Shown here in pieces: positions 26,014 through 36,097 of a stretch of 64,000 nt of DNA; within the stretch, counting starts at the first letter, position 1; every line of letters starts with the position of its first letter. The stretch is from positions 1 to 64,000 of the forward strand of contig NZ_JAAIVB010000008.1 in NCBI RefSeq assembly GCF_010974945.1. The letters are read 5' to 3'. The DNA comes from Noviherbaspirillum galbum (lineage in GTDB: Bacteria; Pseudomonadota; Gammaproteobacteria; Burkholderiales; Burkholderiaceae_D). The translations under genes and the position numbers were made by a program. The notes beneath the pieces were generated by a model. The model was not told the origin of the DNA. It made no database searches and saw only the letters and a list, made by a program, of their open reading frames with translations.

Positions 26014-26967
26014 TCAGAAGCCGATCTTCCGGCGCGCCGGTTCATGCTTGATGCGGATGTCTTCCGGCACGAGCGCCTGCCGTCCGGCGGCGACGGCGAA
26101 ACCGAGCCCGTCGAGCAGCGCCTTGCGCATTTCGCGCGGCGACACGCCGGCCAGCTTGTCGAGCACGTTCTGCGCCAGCTCGGCGTCCACCTGGGTCAGC
26201 TTGAGCTCGCGCACCAGGCCCGCGTAGACGCGCTGCGCAATGCCGGCAGCCTGTTCCTGTGTCGGGGCCGGCACTTCGTACACCGCCATCCGGCTGAGCA
26301 GCGCCGCCGGAATGCCTTCCAGGCTGTTGGCGGTCAGCACCCAGAACACCTGGCTCGCATCGAGGTCGATGTCGATGAATTCATCATGGAAGGCGCGGGA
26401 AGTTTCGGGTTCGAGCAACTGGTAGAGCGCGGCCATCGGATCCGACTGGGTCGAGCCGCTCGCCTTCTCGACTTCATCGAGCAGCACCACCGGATTGGCG
26501 AACTTGCCGCGCACGAGACGCTCCGCAACCTTGCCGCATTTCGCCCCCTTCCAGGTAGACGAACTGCCGGTGATGACGAAGCCGGCGGACAGCGCATTCA
26601 TGCTGATGAATTCGAATTCGGTGCCGAGCGACGCGGCGAGGCGCTTGCCGAAATGCGTCTTGCCCACGCCGGGGTCGCCGAGCAGCAGCACCGGCATCAT
26701 GTTGACGCCGGAACCGCCGGCCAGCGCGAGTCCGAGATAACGCGACAGGTCATCCAGCACTTCATCGAAATTGGGGCAGTCTTCATACAGGGGATCGAGC
26801 GCGTCGCGCGAGGACGGCGTCGTCACGAAGCGCTCGCCGCCCAATGCGAGCATGTTGTCGTAAAAGGCTTCGAGTTCAGGCGACTTGAGCGTCCGCGCCC
26901 TCTCCTGCGCGGCTTCCACGTCGCGGGTCGAATACACGGCATGCGGACGGGCAAGGGTAATCGTCAT
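26014..26967 (-). CDS. Lon-like AAA ATPase without protease domain
   Basis: This 317-residue, single AAA+ module has Walker A LLGDPGVGKTHF (about 97-104), a Walker B region VVLLDEVEKA, sensor-type NSLEGIP, and an arginine-containing second region (LLSRMAVYEVP). The sequence resembles the Lon ATPase core (DEVEKASGSTQSDPMAALYQLLEPE) but lacks both the N-terminal and the Ser-Lys protease domains. The start at 26967 is fixed by AAGGAG eight bases upstream; an earlier in-frame codon adds only eight residues. It is divergent from the yeaG-yeaH-spoVR operon across a 673-bp gap. It may remodel proteins or complexes, but the partner is unknown. Confidence 0.88.
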   Translation of the reverse strand: MTITLARPHAVYSTRDVEAAQERARTLKSPELEAFYDNMLALGGERFVTTPSSRDALDPLYEDCPNFDEVLDDLSRYLGLALAGGSGVNMMPVLLLGDPGVGKTHFGKRLAASLGTEFEFISMNALSAGFVITGSSSTWKGAKCGKVAERLVRGKFANPVVLLDEVEKASGSTQSDPMAALYQLLEPETSRAFHDEFIDIDLDASQVFWVLTANSLEGIPAALLSRMAVYEVPAPTQEQAAGIAQRVYAGLVRELKLTQVDAELAQNVLDKLAGVSPREMRKALLDGLGFAVAAGRQALVPEDIRIKHEPARRKIGF

Positions 26968-27640
26968 CGATCGGGCTCCTTCAACTAACACTACTGCGCA
27001 GCCGAGGCTGCGCGGACGGTACTGCGCGAACGGTAATGTGAATACGCAATGTAACTTTCACCAAGCCGATGCACGTATCTACCGATGGTGCACGGCGATG
27101 CGGCAAAAACCACTTTCGAAGATGCAAGCCACGCTTCACTCATGCAAGCTTTGTTCCATCCGCTAAATGATTCTTCGTTGAAACCAGTGTAACGCAGGCC
27201 GCCATCGCGTGTGCCATGTCGAAATAACGTGTCGCGCAAAGGAAACGCGTACATGAAAGTTCCATGCATTTGTGTTGCCTCGCTTGCGTGATCTCAATGC
27301 CGCAAGACATTCATTCCATGGCAGCAGAAGGCCGCTCCGAGTGCCAGCGACAAGCACCTTTTTGCACCGCATTGCGATGCAACCGGCACCGCGCATGGGC
27401 GTCTCATTCAAGAGCGGGTACTGCGCGCGCCGCAGCGCGCAATGTGCTTGCATGCATCTTGCTAACTCGTGTTGTAGGGATTGCCGGAAACGTGATGAGG
27501 TCGGACCCTTCATTGATACTGGTCACGATTGGCTGTTTCCGATGCGCCCTATACTTGAATCGAAGCGAGAGCGACTGCAACGTAAACCACCCTTCGGCCG
27601 TTGTATAGACGGATCGGACACCTGACGGGGAGAACATGCG
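26968..27640. other. Long non-coding region upstream of yeaG
   Basis: This 673-base stretch is less GC-rich than the flanks. Short ORFs exist on both strands, but none has a good ribosome-binding site or a recognisable product. It must hold the promoters of the divergent ATPase and yeaG genes. A promoter-like sequence lies at 27529-27556. A regulatory RNA is possible, but I see no clear terminator to delimit one. Confidence 0.5.
27529..27556 (+). promoter_or_regulatory. Possible stationary-phase-type promoter for yeaG
   Basis: The -10 region CTATACTT (27549-27556) is an excellent match to sigma-S/sigma-70 extended -10 boxes. A -35-like TTGGCT (27529-27534) is only 15 bases away, a short spacer that sigma-S tolerates better. 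The yeaG-like operon of enterobacteria is known to respond to stress and starvation sigma factors. Confidence 0.45.
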
Positions 27641-29590
27641 ATGACCACGCAACAGGACACCACCCATACCGGCAGGCAAGACGACTTTATCCAAAGCCTG
27701 ATTGCCTTCACCAAGGACCACCGCGCGACCTATTGGTCCGGAACGCTCTCCCAGTTTCTTGAAACTGTGCTGCCCAACGATCCGAAGGCGGCGGCCCGCA
27801 CTTCGCACCAGTACATGTGGGACATGATCCGCTGGATGGGCGGCGAAAAGGAAGACGGCAATTTCCGCTGCAAGCTCTTCGAGCAGGAATTGTTCGGCGT
27901 CGATGAATCCATCGAGCGCGTCGTGGATTACTTCAAGGCCGCGGCTGCCGGGTCCGAGGTCGGACGGCGCTTGCTGCTGCTGCTCGGCCCGCCTTCCGGC
28001 GGCAAGTCCACCCTCGTGATCCTGCTCAAGCGCGGCCTCGAGGAATACAGCCTCACGGAAGAAGGCGCGATCTATGCCATCCAGGGTTGCCCGGTGCATG
28101 AATCGCCGCTCCATCTCGTGCCGCATTCGCTGCGCGGCCAGTTCCGCGAAACCTACGGCGTGGATATTTCCGGCGAGATGTGCCCGCACTGCCGCTCGCG
28201 CCTGGACAACGATTACGCCGGCGACTTCCTGCGCATGCCGGTCGAGCGCGTCTTCATTTCGGAAGCGGGCCGCGTTGGCATCGGCACCTACGCGCCGCAC
28301 GACCCGACGACCGCCGACCTGGCCGACCTCGTCGGCTCGGTGGACCTGTCCAAGGTCGCGGAATATGGCGATGAAGGCGATCCGCGGGCCTGGTCGTGGT
28401 CCGGCGCGGTGTATGCCGCCAGCCGAGGCATGCTCGAGATGATCGAGATTCTGAAGGTGAAGCGGGAATTCCTTTACCTCCTGCTCACGCTGACCCAGGA
28501 AAAGAACGTCAAGGTGTCGCGCTTCCCGCTGATCTACCTCGACGAAACCATTCTGGCGCACACCAACCTCGCCGAGTTCCGCAAGTTCCTGCAGGAGAGC
28601 GAGAACGAGGCGCTGCTGGACCGCATGGTGATCATCCAGGTGCCCTACACACTGAATTACAAGGATGAAGCCCGGATTTACAAGAAACTCATTTCCTCCG
28701 CCGCGCCCGCCTTCCGCGAAGTGCACCTCGATCCCCACGTGCTGCATGCCGCCGCGGTGTTCGCCATCCTCACCCGCCTGCACGAGGGCGAGGAGAAGGA
28801 ACTTGAACTAAGCAAGAAGGTGCGCCTCTACGCCAATGAAGAGGTCGAAGGCCATGCGCAGGCGGAAACCGAGCGTCTGCGCCAGCGCATGCCGGATGAG
28901 GGCCTGGCCGGCATTTCGCCGCGCTTCGTGATAAACGCGCTGTCGAACGCCATCATCCAGTCCAACGCCAGGAGCCTGACGACCATGGATGTGTTGCTGG
29001 CCCTGAAGGATGCCATCGACAATGACGCCCGCATCGACCCGAAGCGCAAGCGCAAGTGGATCGACTACCTCGTGCTCGCACGCAAGGATTTCTATAACCG
29101 TTGGGTCAAGGAAGACGTGCACAAGGCGCTGTTCGTGTCCTTCGAACAGGAGGCCCAGGACTTGCTCGACAAATATCTCGACGAGGTCGAGGCTTCGCTG
29201 GACAACCGCCATATCCGCGATCCGATCACCAACGAGGAGCGCAAGCCGGACGAACGTTTCCTGCGCTCGGTCGAGGAAAAGATCCATATCTCCGATTCCG
29301 GCAAGCAGTCCTTCCGGCAGGAGGTGGTGCGCAAGGCGATGGGCGCATTCAAGCGCGGCGAGAAGTTTACGCTCGACAGCCATATGCAATTGCACAACGC
29401 CGTGCAGCAATATCTCTTCGAACAGCGCCGCGAGGTGCTGCGCATGGTCAGCTCCACGACCCGGCCCGACGAAGAGGTGCGCAACAAGATCTCCGTCGTG
29501 GAACGGCGCCTGGTGGACGAGTACGGTTACGACAGCCACAGCGCGCGCGAGGCTCTCAACTATGTGACGACGCTCATGGCACAGGAGTGA
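27641..29590 (+). CDS. yeaG: PrkA/YeaG family serine protein kinase
   Basis: This 649-residue protein is the usual PrkA length. An N-terminal AAA+-like domain carries Walker A GPPSGGKST (116-124). A conserved CPHC-containing segment follows (about 180). The C-terminal part has the kinase-like region ending LNYVTTLMAQE. PrkA proteins phosphorylate themselves and other proteins during starvation and stress. It is the first gene of the conserved set with yeaH (30 bases downstream) and spoVR. AGAAC and GGGGAG precede the ATG. Loss of this kinase in other bacteria alters survival and nitrogen-stress behaviour. Confidence 0.95.
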   Translation: MTTQQDTTHTGRQDDFIQSLIAFTKDHRATYWSGTLSQFLETVLPNDPKAAARTSHQYMWDMIRWMGGEKEDGNFRCKLFEQELFGVDESIERVVDYFKAAAAGSEVGRRLLLLLGPPSGGKSTLVILLKRGLEEYSLTEEGAIYAIQGCPVHESPLHLVPHSLRGQFRETYGVDISGEMCPHCRSRLDNDYAGDFLRMPVERVFISEAGRVGIGTYAPHDPTTADLADLVGSVDLSKVAEYGDEGDPRAWSWSGAVYAASRGMLEMIEILKVKREFLYLLLTLTQEKNVKVSRFPLIYLDETILAHTNLAEFRKFLQESENEALLDRMVIIQVPYTLNYKDEARIYKKLISSAAPAFREVHLDPHVLHAAAVFAILTRLHEGEEKELELSKKVRLYANEEVEGHAQAETERLRQRMPDEGLAGISPRFVINALSNAIIQSNARSLTTMDVLLALKDAIDNDARIDPKRKRKWIDYLVLARKDFYNRWVKEDVHKALFVSFEQEAQDLLDKYLDEVEASLDNRHIRDPITNEERKPDERFLRSVEEKIHISDSGKQSFRQEVVRKAMGAFKRGEKFTLDSHMQLHNAVQQYLFEQRREVLRMVSSTTRPDEEVRNKISVVERRLVDEYGYDSHSAREALNYVTTLMAQE

Positions 29591-29620
29591 GAGGGATGAT
29601 GGACGAACGAAGGCTTCTCT

Positions 29621-30778
29621 ATGATTGACCACAACACGATCTCCGCGCAGACCCCGTGGTACGACCTGTTCTCCCGGGGTTCGCGGGACTGGTTGCGCCA
29701 CAACCAGAAGGTGCGCGAGGCGGTGCAGCAGAACCTGCCGAACCTGGTTGCCGGACCGGACGTCATCACCGGCTCGCAGGACCGCACGGTGCAGGTTCCC
29801 GTCAAGATGCTGGAACATGCCCGCTTCCGCCTCAACGATTCGCATTCCCATACCCAGTCGAGCGCCGGCCAGGGCAAGGGCAAGCCGGGCGACGTGCTGC
29901 GGCAGGCCCAGCCCGAGATGGGCGACGAAAGCGGCGAAGGCGGCAACAACGAAGGCGAAGTGAAGTTGCTGCTGGAATTCAAGGTCGATGATATCGTCGA
30001 CTGGCTCTGGGAAGAATTGCAGCTTCCAGACCTGCAACCCAAGCGCAATACCGCCGTCGACGACGACGAGTACGTGCGCGAAGGCTGGGACAAGCATGGC
30101 GCTCGCGCCCGGCTCGACCGCCGCCGCACGGTCAAGGAAGCCATAAAGCGCCGGGCCACCCAGGAAAACCCGGTGCCGTTCACCAACGACGACCTGCGCT
30201 TCAAGCAACTGGTACTGCGGCGCAAGCCCGCGACCAATGCCGTCGTCATCTTCGCCCTTGACGTGTCCGCCAGCATGACCGACGCCGAGCGCAAGCTGGC
30301 GAAGAGTTTCTTCTTCTTCGTCCTGCAAGGCATCCGGCGCCGCTACGGCAAGGTCGAGACCCGCTTCATCGCCCATACCACCCAAGCCTGGGAATTCGCC
30401 GAAAGCGAGTTCTTCAACGTCAGCGGCACCGGCGGCACCGGCGCGTCCACCGCCTTCAAGCTGGCACTGGAAATGGTCGAGGCGGAATATGACCCGTCGC
30501 GCTACAACAGCTACCTGTTCTATGCGTCGGACGGCGAGAACTTCACCGAGGACAGGCCGGCGGCGATGGAATACCTGGAGCGGCTCGGCAAACTGGTGAA
30601 CTTCATGGGCTACGTCGAGACCGTGCCCGGTTCGCCGCGCAGCACCGAGACCGAAATGAAGATGCTCTGCGGCGAGATCGAGCGCAGCGGCGCGCCCATC
30701 GGCAGCAGCATCCTGTCGCGGCACGACGACGTGTGGAAGGCAATCCGCAAGTTCTTCGTGCAGCAGGAAACCGAATAA
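29621..30778 (+). CDS. yeaH: YeaH/YhbH family protein (DUF444) with VWA-like domain
   Basis: This 385-residue protein has a charged N-terminal half with a Gly/Ser/Gln-rich stretch (about 80-110) and a C-terminal von Willebrand A-like domain. The MIDAS-type metal motif is IFALDVSASMTDAE (DxSxS). GTGGTGASTAFKLALEM and LFYASDGENF supply the further ligands expected of such folds. It always travels with PrkA and SpoVR in proteobacteria and in spore formers, pointing to a shared complex. It starts 30 bases after yeaG and is followed by spoVR after 9 bases. Confidence 0.93.
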   Translation: MIDHNTISAQTPWYDLFSRGSRDWLRHNQKVREAVQQNLPNLVAGPDVITGSQDRTVQVPVKMLEHARFRLNDSHSHTQSSAGQGKGKPGDVLRQAQPEMGDESGEGGNNEGEVKLLLEFKVDDIVDWLWEELQLPDLQPKRNTAVDDDEYVREGWDKHGARARLDRRRTVKEAIKRRATQENPVPFTNDDLRFKQLVLRRKPATNAVVIFALDVSASMTDAERKLAKSFFFFVLQGIRRRYGKVETRFIAHTTQAWEFAESEFFNVSGTGGTGASTAFKLALEMVEAEYDPSRYNSYLFYASDGENFTEDRPAAMEYLERLGKLVNFMGYVETVPGSPRSTETEMKMLCGEIERSGAPIGSSILSRHDDVWKAIRKFFVQQETE

Positions 30779-30787
30779 GGAAGGCGA

Positions 30788-32200
30788 ATGTGCACCACGA
30801 CGTCGGCTGAAGCCATCGAGCAGCTCAGGAAATATTCCTCCCAGATCGAAGACCTGGCCCGCAAGCTCGGACTCGACTATTACCCGGTCGACTTCGAGAT
30901 GGTCCCGAACAACTTCATGATGGAAATCGCCGTCTACGGCCTGCCGGTGCGCATGCATCACTGGTCGTTCGGCGTGCGTTACATCCACCAGCTGATACGC
31001 CAGGGCATGGGGCATTCGCGCATCTTCGAGGTGATGTTCCCCGGCGACCCCTGCCATGCCTACCTGGTGAACGGCAACACCTTGCCCGAAAACACGCTGG
31101 TCACCGCGCACGTGCTCGGCCATGCGGACTTCGCGAAGAACAATCACCTGTTCGCGCGTTTCATGGAGCAGGCCGGCGGACACATCCTGGAACAGGCCGC
31201 GGCGCGGGCCCACCGCATCGAGCAAGCCATCCAGGAACACGGCCAGGAACGGGTGGAAGCGGTGCTCGACGCCGCCCTGGCCCTGGAACCGCACATCGAC
31301 GTCAACCGCGACCTGCACCGGGCGCTCTATCCCACGCCCAAGGAACAGGAAGCCGCCTCGCACCAGCGCCACGAAGCACCCCCGGATCCCTTCCTGCAGC
31401 GCTTCCGTTCGCTGCCCGGCGAAACGCCGATGCCGGAGGCCTCGCACAACCTGCGCCGCGCCGCCATCCCGCCGCAACCGGAATACGACTTGCTGTGGTT
31501 CATTGCGCACTACGCCCCCGAGCTCGAGGATTGGGAGCGCGACATCTTCATGGCGGTGCGCGAGGAATCCTTCTATTTCTATCCGGTGTTCGCCTGCCAG
31601 ATCATGAACGAGGGATGGGCTTCCTACTGGCACGCCCGGCTGCTCCGTGAGGCCGAATTCCTGCCGCAGGATCTGTATCTCTCAGCCATCAAGGCCCATT
31701 CCGACGTCGTGCGGCCATATGCCGCGGAACGCCAGCTTGCGCTCGCGGTGAATCCTTACCACCTCGGATTTTCGATGTGGGAAGACATCATCGAAAAGCA
31801 TGGCCTAAGCAATGCGCGGCGCATCATGAAGGAAGAAGATGACTTTGGCTTCGTGCGGAATTACCTGACGAAGGATCTGATCGAGAAGCTCGAGCTTTTC
31901 GTCTATGAGCAGCGCGGCGATGGCGATATTCGTATCGCCAACACGGATGTGCATGCAGTGCATGAGGCTATTCTGTCGCCCAAGTTCAATTATGGAGCGC
32001 CCAGGATTGCCGCGAACCATCTGCATGTCGATGGGAGCCTGCAGCTGGTGCATGACAACCAGAGCGACGGGCGCGGGCTGGATCTGGGGCGGGCCGAGCG
32101 GGTGCTGGAATATATCGGAAGGGTTTGGCGGCGGCCGGTTACCTTGCATACGACGGGGGAGCGCGGGGAGGCCCGGGTGGTGACGAGCAAGCGGGTATAG
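30788..32200 (+). CDS. ycgB: SpoVR/YcgB family protein
   Basis: This 470-residue protein is the family's normal length. Recognisable segments include DYYPVDFEMVPNNFMMEIAVYG, the conserved HWSFG, NEGWASYWHARLLR, and YHLGFSMWEDI. The biochemical activity is unknown. The protein acts with PrkA and YhbH in spore cortex formation in Bacillus and in stress survival in proteobacteria. GGAAGG lies before the ATG. It is the last gene of the operon. The C-terminal coding stretch (after about 31,900) has noticeably looser codon use than the rest. Confidence 0.95.
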   Translation: MCTTTSAEAIEQLRKYSSQIEDLARKLGLDYYPVDFEMVPNNFMMEIAVYGLPVRMHHWSFGVRYIHQLIRQGMGHSRIFEVMFPGDPCHAYLVNGNTLPENTLVTAHVLGHADFAKNNHLFARFMEQAGGHILEQAAARAHRIEQAIQEHGQERVEAVLDAALALEPHIDVNRDLHRALYPTPKEQEAASHQRHEAPPDPFLQRFRSLPGETPMPEASHNLRRAAIPPQPEYDLLWFIAHYAPELEDWERDIFMAVREESFYFYPVFACQIMNEGWASYWHARLLREAEFLPQDLYLSAIKAHSDVVRPYAAERQLALAVNPYHLGFSMWEDIIEKHGLSNARRIMKEEDDFGFVRNYLTKDLIEKLELFVYEQRGDGDIRIANTDVHAVHEAILSPKFNYGAPRIAANHLHVDGSLQLVHDNQSDGRGLDLGRAERVLEYIGRVWRRPVTLHTTGERGEARVVTSKRV

Positions 32201-32258
32201 GGGGCATTCGCACAAGCCGAGGTCATCCGCACCCACCTCCGCCGTCAGCGCCTGCCTC

Positions 32259-32290
32259 TGTCATTCCCGCGGAGGCGGGAATCCCATTCC
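32259..32290. repeat. GTCATTCCCGC-type intergenic repeat, copy 1
   Basis: TGTCATTCCCGC-GGA-GGCGGGAATCCC forms a short palindrome between spoVR and serA, which converge. It is the first of three related copies in the window and matches the style of widespread intergenic palindromes in Burkholderiales. It may act as a bidirectional terminator. Confidence 0.7.
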
Positions 32291-32309
32291 GGCGTTCGCC
32301 GCCCCGGCC

Positions 32310-33509
32310 TCAAACCAGCTCACACCGTATCGTCGCCGGCTCCGCCCGCAGCTTCTGCAGCAATGCCGGCGGAATCGGCGCATCCACGTCCGTCAACACA
32401 TAGCCGATAGCGCCCTTGGTCTGCAAGTGCTGGGCGACAATGTTCAGCCCGGCCTGCGCGAAATCCGCATTCATGCGGGCGATCACGCCAGGTTCGTTGC
32501 GGTGCACGTTGAGCACCCTGCTCTGCGCCTCTTTCTCCACGTGCCGGATTTCCGGAAAATTCACTGCCCACCGTGTCGTGCCGGCTTTCAGGAAACGCAC
32601 CAGCTTTTCCGCGACTTCCCGGCCGATGTTTTCCTGGGCTTCCTCGGTGCTGCCGCCGATGTGCGGGGTAAGGATGACGTTGTCCAGCCCGCGCAGCGGC
32701 GAAATGAATTCTTCCTTGTCGTTGTTGGGTTCCTTGGGAAAGACGTCGAGGGCGGCGCCGGCGATGCGCTTTTCCCGCAGGGCGGCGTCGAGCGCGTCGA
32801 TGTCGACCACGCCGCCGCGCGAGGCATTGATCAGCACTGCCGACGGCTTCATGACCGCGAGGCGCGGCGCGGTGATCATGTTTTCGGTGGAACTCCCGCC
32901 GGGCACGTGCAAGGTCACGACGTCGGCGGACGCCAGCAGTTCGTCGAGGCTGGCGGCCGGCCGTGCGTTCCCCAGCGGCAGCTTGCTTTCCACGTCGTAG
33001 TAGTTCACCCGCATGCCCACGGCTTCCGCAAGAATGCCGACCTGCGCGCCGATGTTGCCGTAGCCGATGATGCCGAGGGTCTTGTTGCGTACTTCATAGG
33101 CGCCGGCGGCGCTCTTGTCCCATTGCCCGCGGTGGGTCCGCATGTTTTTCTCGGGAATGCGGCGCAGCAGGAGGATGGCTTGGGCGATGACGAGTTCGGC
33201 TACCGAACGCGTATTGGAAAACGGCGCGTTGAACACCGGGACACCCTTCGCTGCGGCCGCGGTCAAATCAACTTGATTGGTGCCGATGCAGAAGCAGCCG
33301 ATCGCCTTTAGCCGGGACAGTTTTTCCAGCGATGCGGCACGGATCTGGGTCGCGGAACGGATGCCGACGGCGTCCGCGCCGTCGAGCGCGGCCGGCAATT
33401 CCTCGGGCTTGAGGGCGGTCGGCAATTGCACGATGTCGGTGAAACCCGCCGCCTTCAGGTGGTCGGCGGCGCTGCGGTGGATTTTTTCAAGCAAGACGAT
33501 TCGGCTCAT
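32310..33509 (-). CDS. serA: D-3-phosphoglycerate dehydrogenase
   Basis: This 399-residue enzyme is the first in serine synthesis. It oxidises 3-phosphoglycerate to phosphohydroxypyruvate with NAD. The catalytic and cofactor segments are IGTNQVDLTAAAAKG, the Rossmann GIIGYGNIGAQVG (about 155-167), NASRGGVVD with the substrate Arg, and LTPHIGGSTEEAQ with the catalytic His. The C-terminal 75 residues form an ACT domain (EPGVIARMNADFAQAGLNI) that usually gives serine feedback inhibition. AAGGAAAC precedes the ATG. It is divergent from the ferredoxin-NADP reductase gene. Confidence 0.96.
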   Translation of the reverse strand: MSRIVLLEKIHRSAADHLKAAGFTDIVQLPTALKPEELPAALDGADAVGIRSATQIRAASLEKLSRLKAIGCFCIGTNQVDLTAAAAKGVPVFNAPFSNTRSVAELVIAQAILLLRRIPEKNMRTHRGQWDKSAAGAYEVRNKTLGIIGYGNIGAQVGILAEAVGMRVNYYDVESKLPLGNARPAASLDELLASADVVTLHVPGGSSTENMITAPRLAVMKPSAVLINASRGGVVDIDALDAALREKRIAGAALDVFPKEPNNDKEEFISPLRGLDNVILTPHIGGSTEEAQENIGREVAEKLVRFLKAGTTRWAVNFPEIRHVEKEAQSRVLNVHRNEPGVIARMNADFAQAGLNIVAQHLQTKGAIGYVLTDVDAPIPPALLQKLRAEPATIRCELV

Positions 33510-33534
33510 GAAGTTTCCTTAAACATGTATTTAA

Positions 33535-33540
33535 AGTATA
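33535..33540 (-). promoter_or_regulatory. -10 box of the serA promoter in an AT-rich divergent region
   Basis: On the minus strand TATACT (33540-33535) is a near-perfect -10 about 26 bases before the serA ATG. The -35 is weak. The surrounding 33515-33552 is AT-rich with an imperfect palindrome (CTTAAACATGTATTTAAAG). A plus-strand TAAAAT (33544-33549) could serve the divergent reductase gene. Confidence 0.4.
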
Positions 33541-33580
33541 GCTTAAAATAACCACCAGGCATTTCATGAAAGGAGTCCGC

Positions 33581-34369
33581 ATGCTCGACGAAGTTCTCGC
33601 CAAGGGCAAATCCACGCTGCAAACCGTGACCCAGGTGCGCTGGTGGACGGACCGCCTGCTGACATTCACCACCACCCGCCCCGCAGAATATTCCTTTGTC
33701 GCCGGCCAGTACGCCCGGCTTGGCCTGCCCGACAGGAATGACGTGATCTGGCGCGCCTACTCCATGACTTCGGCGCCCGGGACGGACAGCCTGGAGTTCT
33801 ACGGCATCCTCGTGGAAGGCGGACGTTTCACTTCGCTGCTGAAGCACATCCAGCCCGGCAGCCCGCTGCTGATCGAGAAGCAACCCTTTGGCTTCATGAC
33901 GCCGGACAGGTTCACCGGCGGCGATGACTTGTGGATGCTGTCGACCGGTACCGGCGTCGGGCCGTTCATCGCCCTGCTGCGCGACGGCGAGGTCTGGACA
34001 CGGTTCAAGCGGCTCATACTGGTGCATTGCGTGCGCCACAAAGAGGAGTTGTGCTACACCGAGGAGCTCGAGGCCATGGCCCGCCAGGACGCGCAGGCGG
34101 GACGTGCCCGGCTGCAGTTGTTGCGTCTCGTGACGCGGGAATCCACGCTGGCACCTCCCGCCGATCTCCAGGGGCGGATTACCGACCTGCTGCGAAACGG
34201 CGAACTCGAACGCACCGCCGGCGTTGCCCTGTCCGACGAGGCGTCCCGCATCATGTTGTGCGGCAATCCGGACATGATCGAGGACACGCGCCGCCTCCTG
34301 CACGAACGTGGGCTGCGGCCGGTCAGGCGAGCCCTGCCGGGCCATTTCCTGACCGAGAACTATTGGTGA
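33581..34369 (+). CDS. fpr: Ferredoxin/flavodoxin-NADP reductase
   Basis: This 262-residue flavoenzyme has the FAD-binding motif RAYSMTSAPG, a ribityl-stacking segment, the NADP-binding LSTGTGVGPFIALLRD and MLCGNPDMI segments, and a C-terminal HFLTENYW in which the terminal aromatic residue covers the flavin, as in bacterial subclass I/II FPRs. It shuttles electrons between NADPH and ferredoxin or flavodoxin. AAGGAG five bases upstream fixes the start at 33581 and not the in-frame ATG at 33566. It converges on the hybrid kinase gene. Confidence 0.94.
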   Translation: MLDEVLAKGKSTLQTVTQVRWWTDRLLTFTTTRPAEYSFVAGQYARLGLPDRNDVIWRAYSMTSAPGTDSLEFYGILVEGGRFTSLLKHIQPGSPLLIEKQPFGFMTPDRFTGGDDLWMLSTGTGVGPFIALLRDGEVWTRFKRLILVHCVRHKEELCYTEELEAMARQDAQAGRARLQLLRLVTRESTLAPPADLQGRITDLLRNGELERTAGVALSDEASRIMLCGNPDMIEDTRRLLHERGLRPVRRALPGHFLTENYW

Positions 34370-34370
34370 A

Positions 34371-35801
<1,431 letters not shown>

Positions 35802-36097
35802 CCCTCTCCATCATCCGAAGCCCGTATCATGAGCCTAAACTCTCCGGCGGGATATCCGCAAGCCTTCTTGCAAAGTTGACCGAAATCAAGCCGGTTGCCG
35901 ATGTCTTTCAGCGGTGCCGGCCGGCTTGCGCTCGTTGCGACAACTCCTTGCTTTTCTTGTTTCGGGACCTTGCCTTGGTCATATGGCCATGCCGCCACGA
36001 TTTCGTATCCCGGGCTAAACACTTGCTTCCAGGTGTAACCGATGATGGCAAGACCCGCTCAAGTCACGACAATGCAGGTTGATTTCTTGGGGGGTAC

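Noticed and set aside
27404-31633. Long minus-strand frames opposite yeaG, yeaH and spoVR
   Set aside because: These are antisense shadows of conserved genes without ribosome-binding sites or domains.
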